From positions 1 to 42,256 of the forward strand of contig JAKOQZ010000003.1 of NCBI GenBank assembly GCA_029778105.1: 42,256 nucleotides of DNA. The letters run 5' to 3'. Position 1 is the stretch's first letter, and every line of letters starts with the position of its first letter. Positions 41,736-42,256 of this stretch are shown one piece after another. The position numbers were made by a program, and so were the translations under genes. The notes under the pieces were generated by a model that made no database searches, had not been told where the DNA came from, and saw only the letters and a list, made by a program, of their open reading frames with translations. This DNA comes from Pseudomonadota bacterium. GTDB lineage: Bacteria; Pseudomonadota; Alphaproteobacteria; Micropepsales; Micropepsaceae.

Positions 41736-42256
41736 AGCGTCACCTTCAGCGCGTCGGCCACGGTGAAGATGTCCTTGTCGCCCCGGCCGCACATATTCAT
41801 GACGATGAGCTTGTCCTTCGCCATCTTCGGCGCCGCCTCGATGACGTGGGCCAGCGCATGCGCCGGTTCCAGAGCCGGCAGAATGCCTTCCAGCCGCGCG
41901 CAGAGCTTGAACGCCTCCAGCGCCGCGTCGTCGGTCGCGTGGACATACTGCACGCGCTTCACGTCGTTCAGCCAGGCATGCTCCGGCCCGATGCCGGGAT
42001 AGTCGAGACCGGCCGAGATCGAATGCGCCTCGATGATCTGTCCGTCCGCGTCCTGCAGCAGATAGGTCTTGTTGCCGTGCAGGATGCCGGGGCGGCCCTT
42101 GCTGAGCGACGCTGCGTGCTTGTCGGTATCGACGCCGTGGCCGGCGGCCTCCACGCCATGCATGGCGACCGAGGGCTCGTCGAGGAACGGGAAGAACAAG
42201 CCCATGGCGTTCGAGCCGCCGCCGATCGCCGCGACCAGCAGGTCGGGCAGGCGGCC
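41732..42256 (-). CDS. trpB: Tryptophan synthase beta chain, C-terminal part (5' end beyond window)
   Basis: This is the last 174 residues of the PLP-dependent subunit that joins indole and serine. The frame is open to the right edge of the window. The PLP phosphate loop GGGSNAMG begins near 42220. [13 protein letters not shown] includes the Glu matching E. coli Glu350. The motif [13 protein letters not shown] has Cys where E. coli has Ser377 next to the cofactor ring nitrogen, a change I believe occurs in other TrpB proteins. The active-site lysine lies outside the window. Confidence 0.96.
   Translation of the reverse strand, partial: GRLPDLLVAAIGGGSNAMGLFFPFLDEPSVAMHGVEAAGHGVDTDKHAASLSKGRPGILHGNKTYLLQDADGQIIEAHSISAGLDYPGIGPEHAWLNDVKRVQYVHATDDAALEAFKLCARLEGILPALEPAHALAHVIEAAPKMAKDKLIVMNMCGRGDKDIFTVADALKVTL

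Overview
The window reads as a high-GC alphaproteobacterial chromosome segment. No plasmid, phage, IS, CRISPR, tRNA or rRNA signal was seen. The assignment rests on four things: the ChvI/ChvG–HprK–EIIA(Man)–HPr–AhcY gene order; a DivL-type kinase with tyrosine in place of the phospho-accepting histidine; the tsaE–amgK–murU–addB–addA–trxA and trpB–trpA–accD–folC blocks; and GANTC-rich DNA upstream of divL. Order-level placement is not possible by eye. Coding density is very high and most remaining ORF-track lines are antisense or out-of-frame shadows.

Layout. (1) 2–6009: the 3' end of polA; a convergent D-2-hydroxyacid-type FAD dehydrogenase; a frameshifted gene remnant; an unassigned two-helix membrane protein; a GNAT acetyltransferase; and pckA with its own terminator. 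(2) 6412–11938: a MacA/DevB-like adaptor, a LolD/MacB-like ATPase, two FtsX-like permeases and a MATE exporter. From memory of the rhizobial arrangement, pckA and chvI are usually near neighbours, so this block looks like an insertion between them. (3) 12004–15600: chvI–chvG–hprK–EIIA(Man)–ptsH, an envelope-stress two-component system joined to a regulatory PTS. (4) 15597–21814: three TraB/GumN-family proteins (two lipoproteins, one secreted), a short AMP nucleosidase-like protein, and a large exported transglutaminase-like protein lacking the catalytic Cys. These sit between ptsH and ahcY. (5) 21816–25988: ahcY behind a 20-bp palindrome and a leader terminator-like hairpin, then divL behind five closely spaced GANTC sites. 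(6) 26026–29438: a small outer-membrane barrel, an AraC regulator, an adrenodoxin-type ferredoxin and a matching ferredoxin reductase. (7) 29545–38593: tsaE, amgK, murU, addB and addA, all joined by 4-bp stop/start overlaps, then trxA from its own promoter. (8) 38651–42256, minus strand: trpB (partial), trpA, accD and folC, ending at a terminator shared with trxA.

How the parts fit. ChvG/ChvI and HprK/HPr/EIIA are likely signalling modules that couple envelope and carbon status to gene expression, with pckA as a plausible gluconeogenic output. The envelope theme recurs in the TraB/GumN lipoproteins, the ABC exporter, the small barrel and AmgK/MurU cell-wall recycling. DivL belongs to the CtrA cell-cycle circuit, and the clustered methylation motifs in front of its gene are the most striking non-coding signal here. 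Nothing proves a wholly new system. The best candidates for undescribed biology are the GANTC array upstream of divL, the TraB/GumN–AMN–transglutaminase-like cassette, and the ahcY leader.
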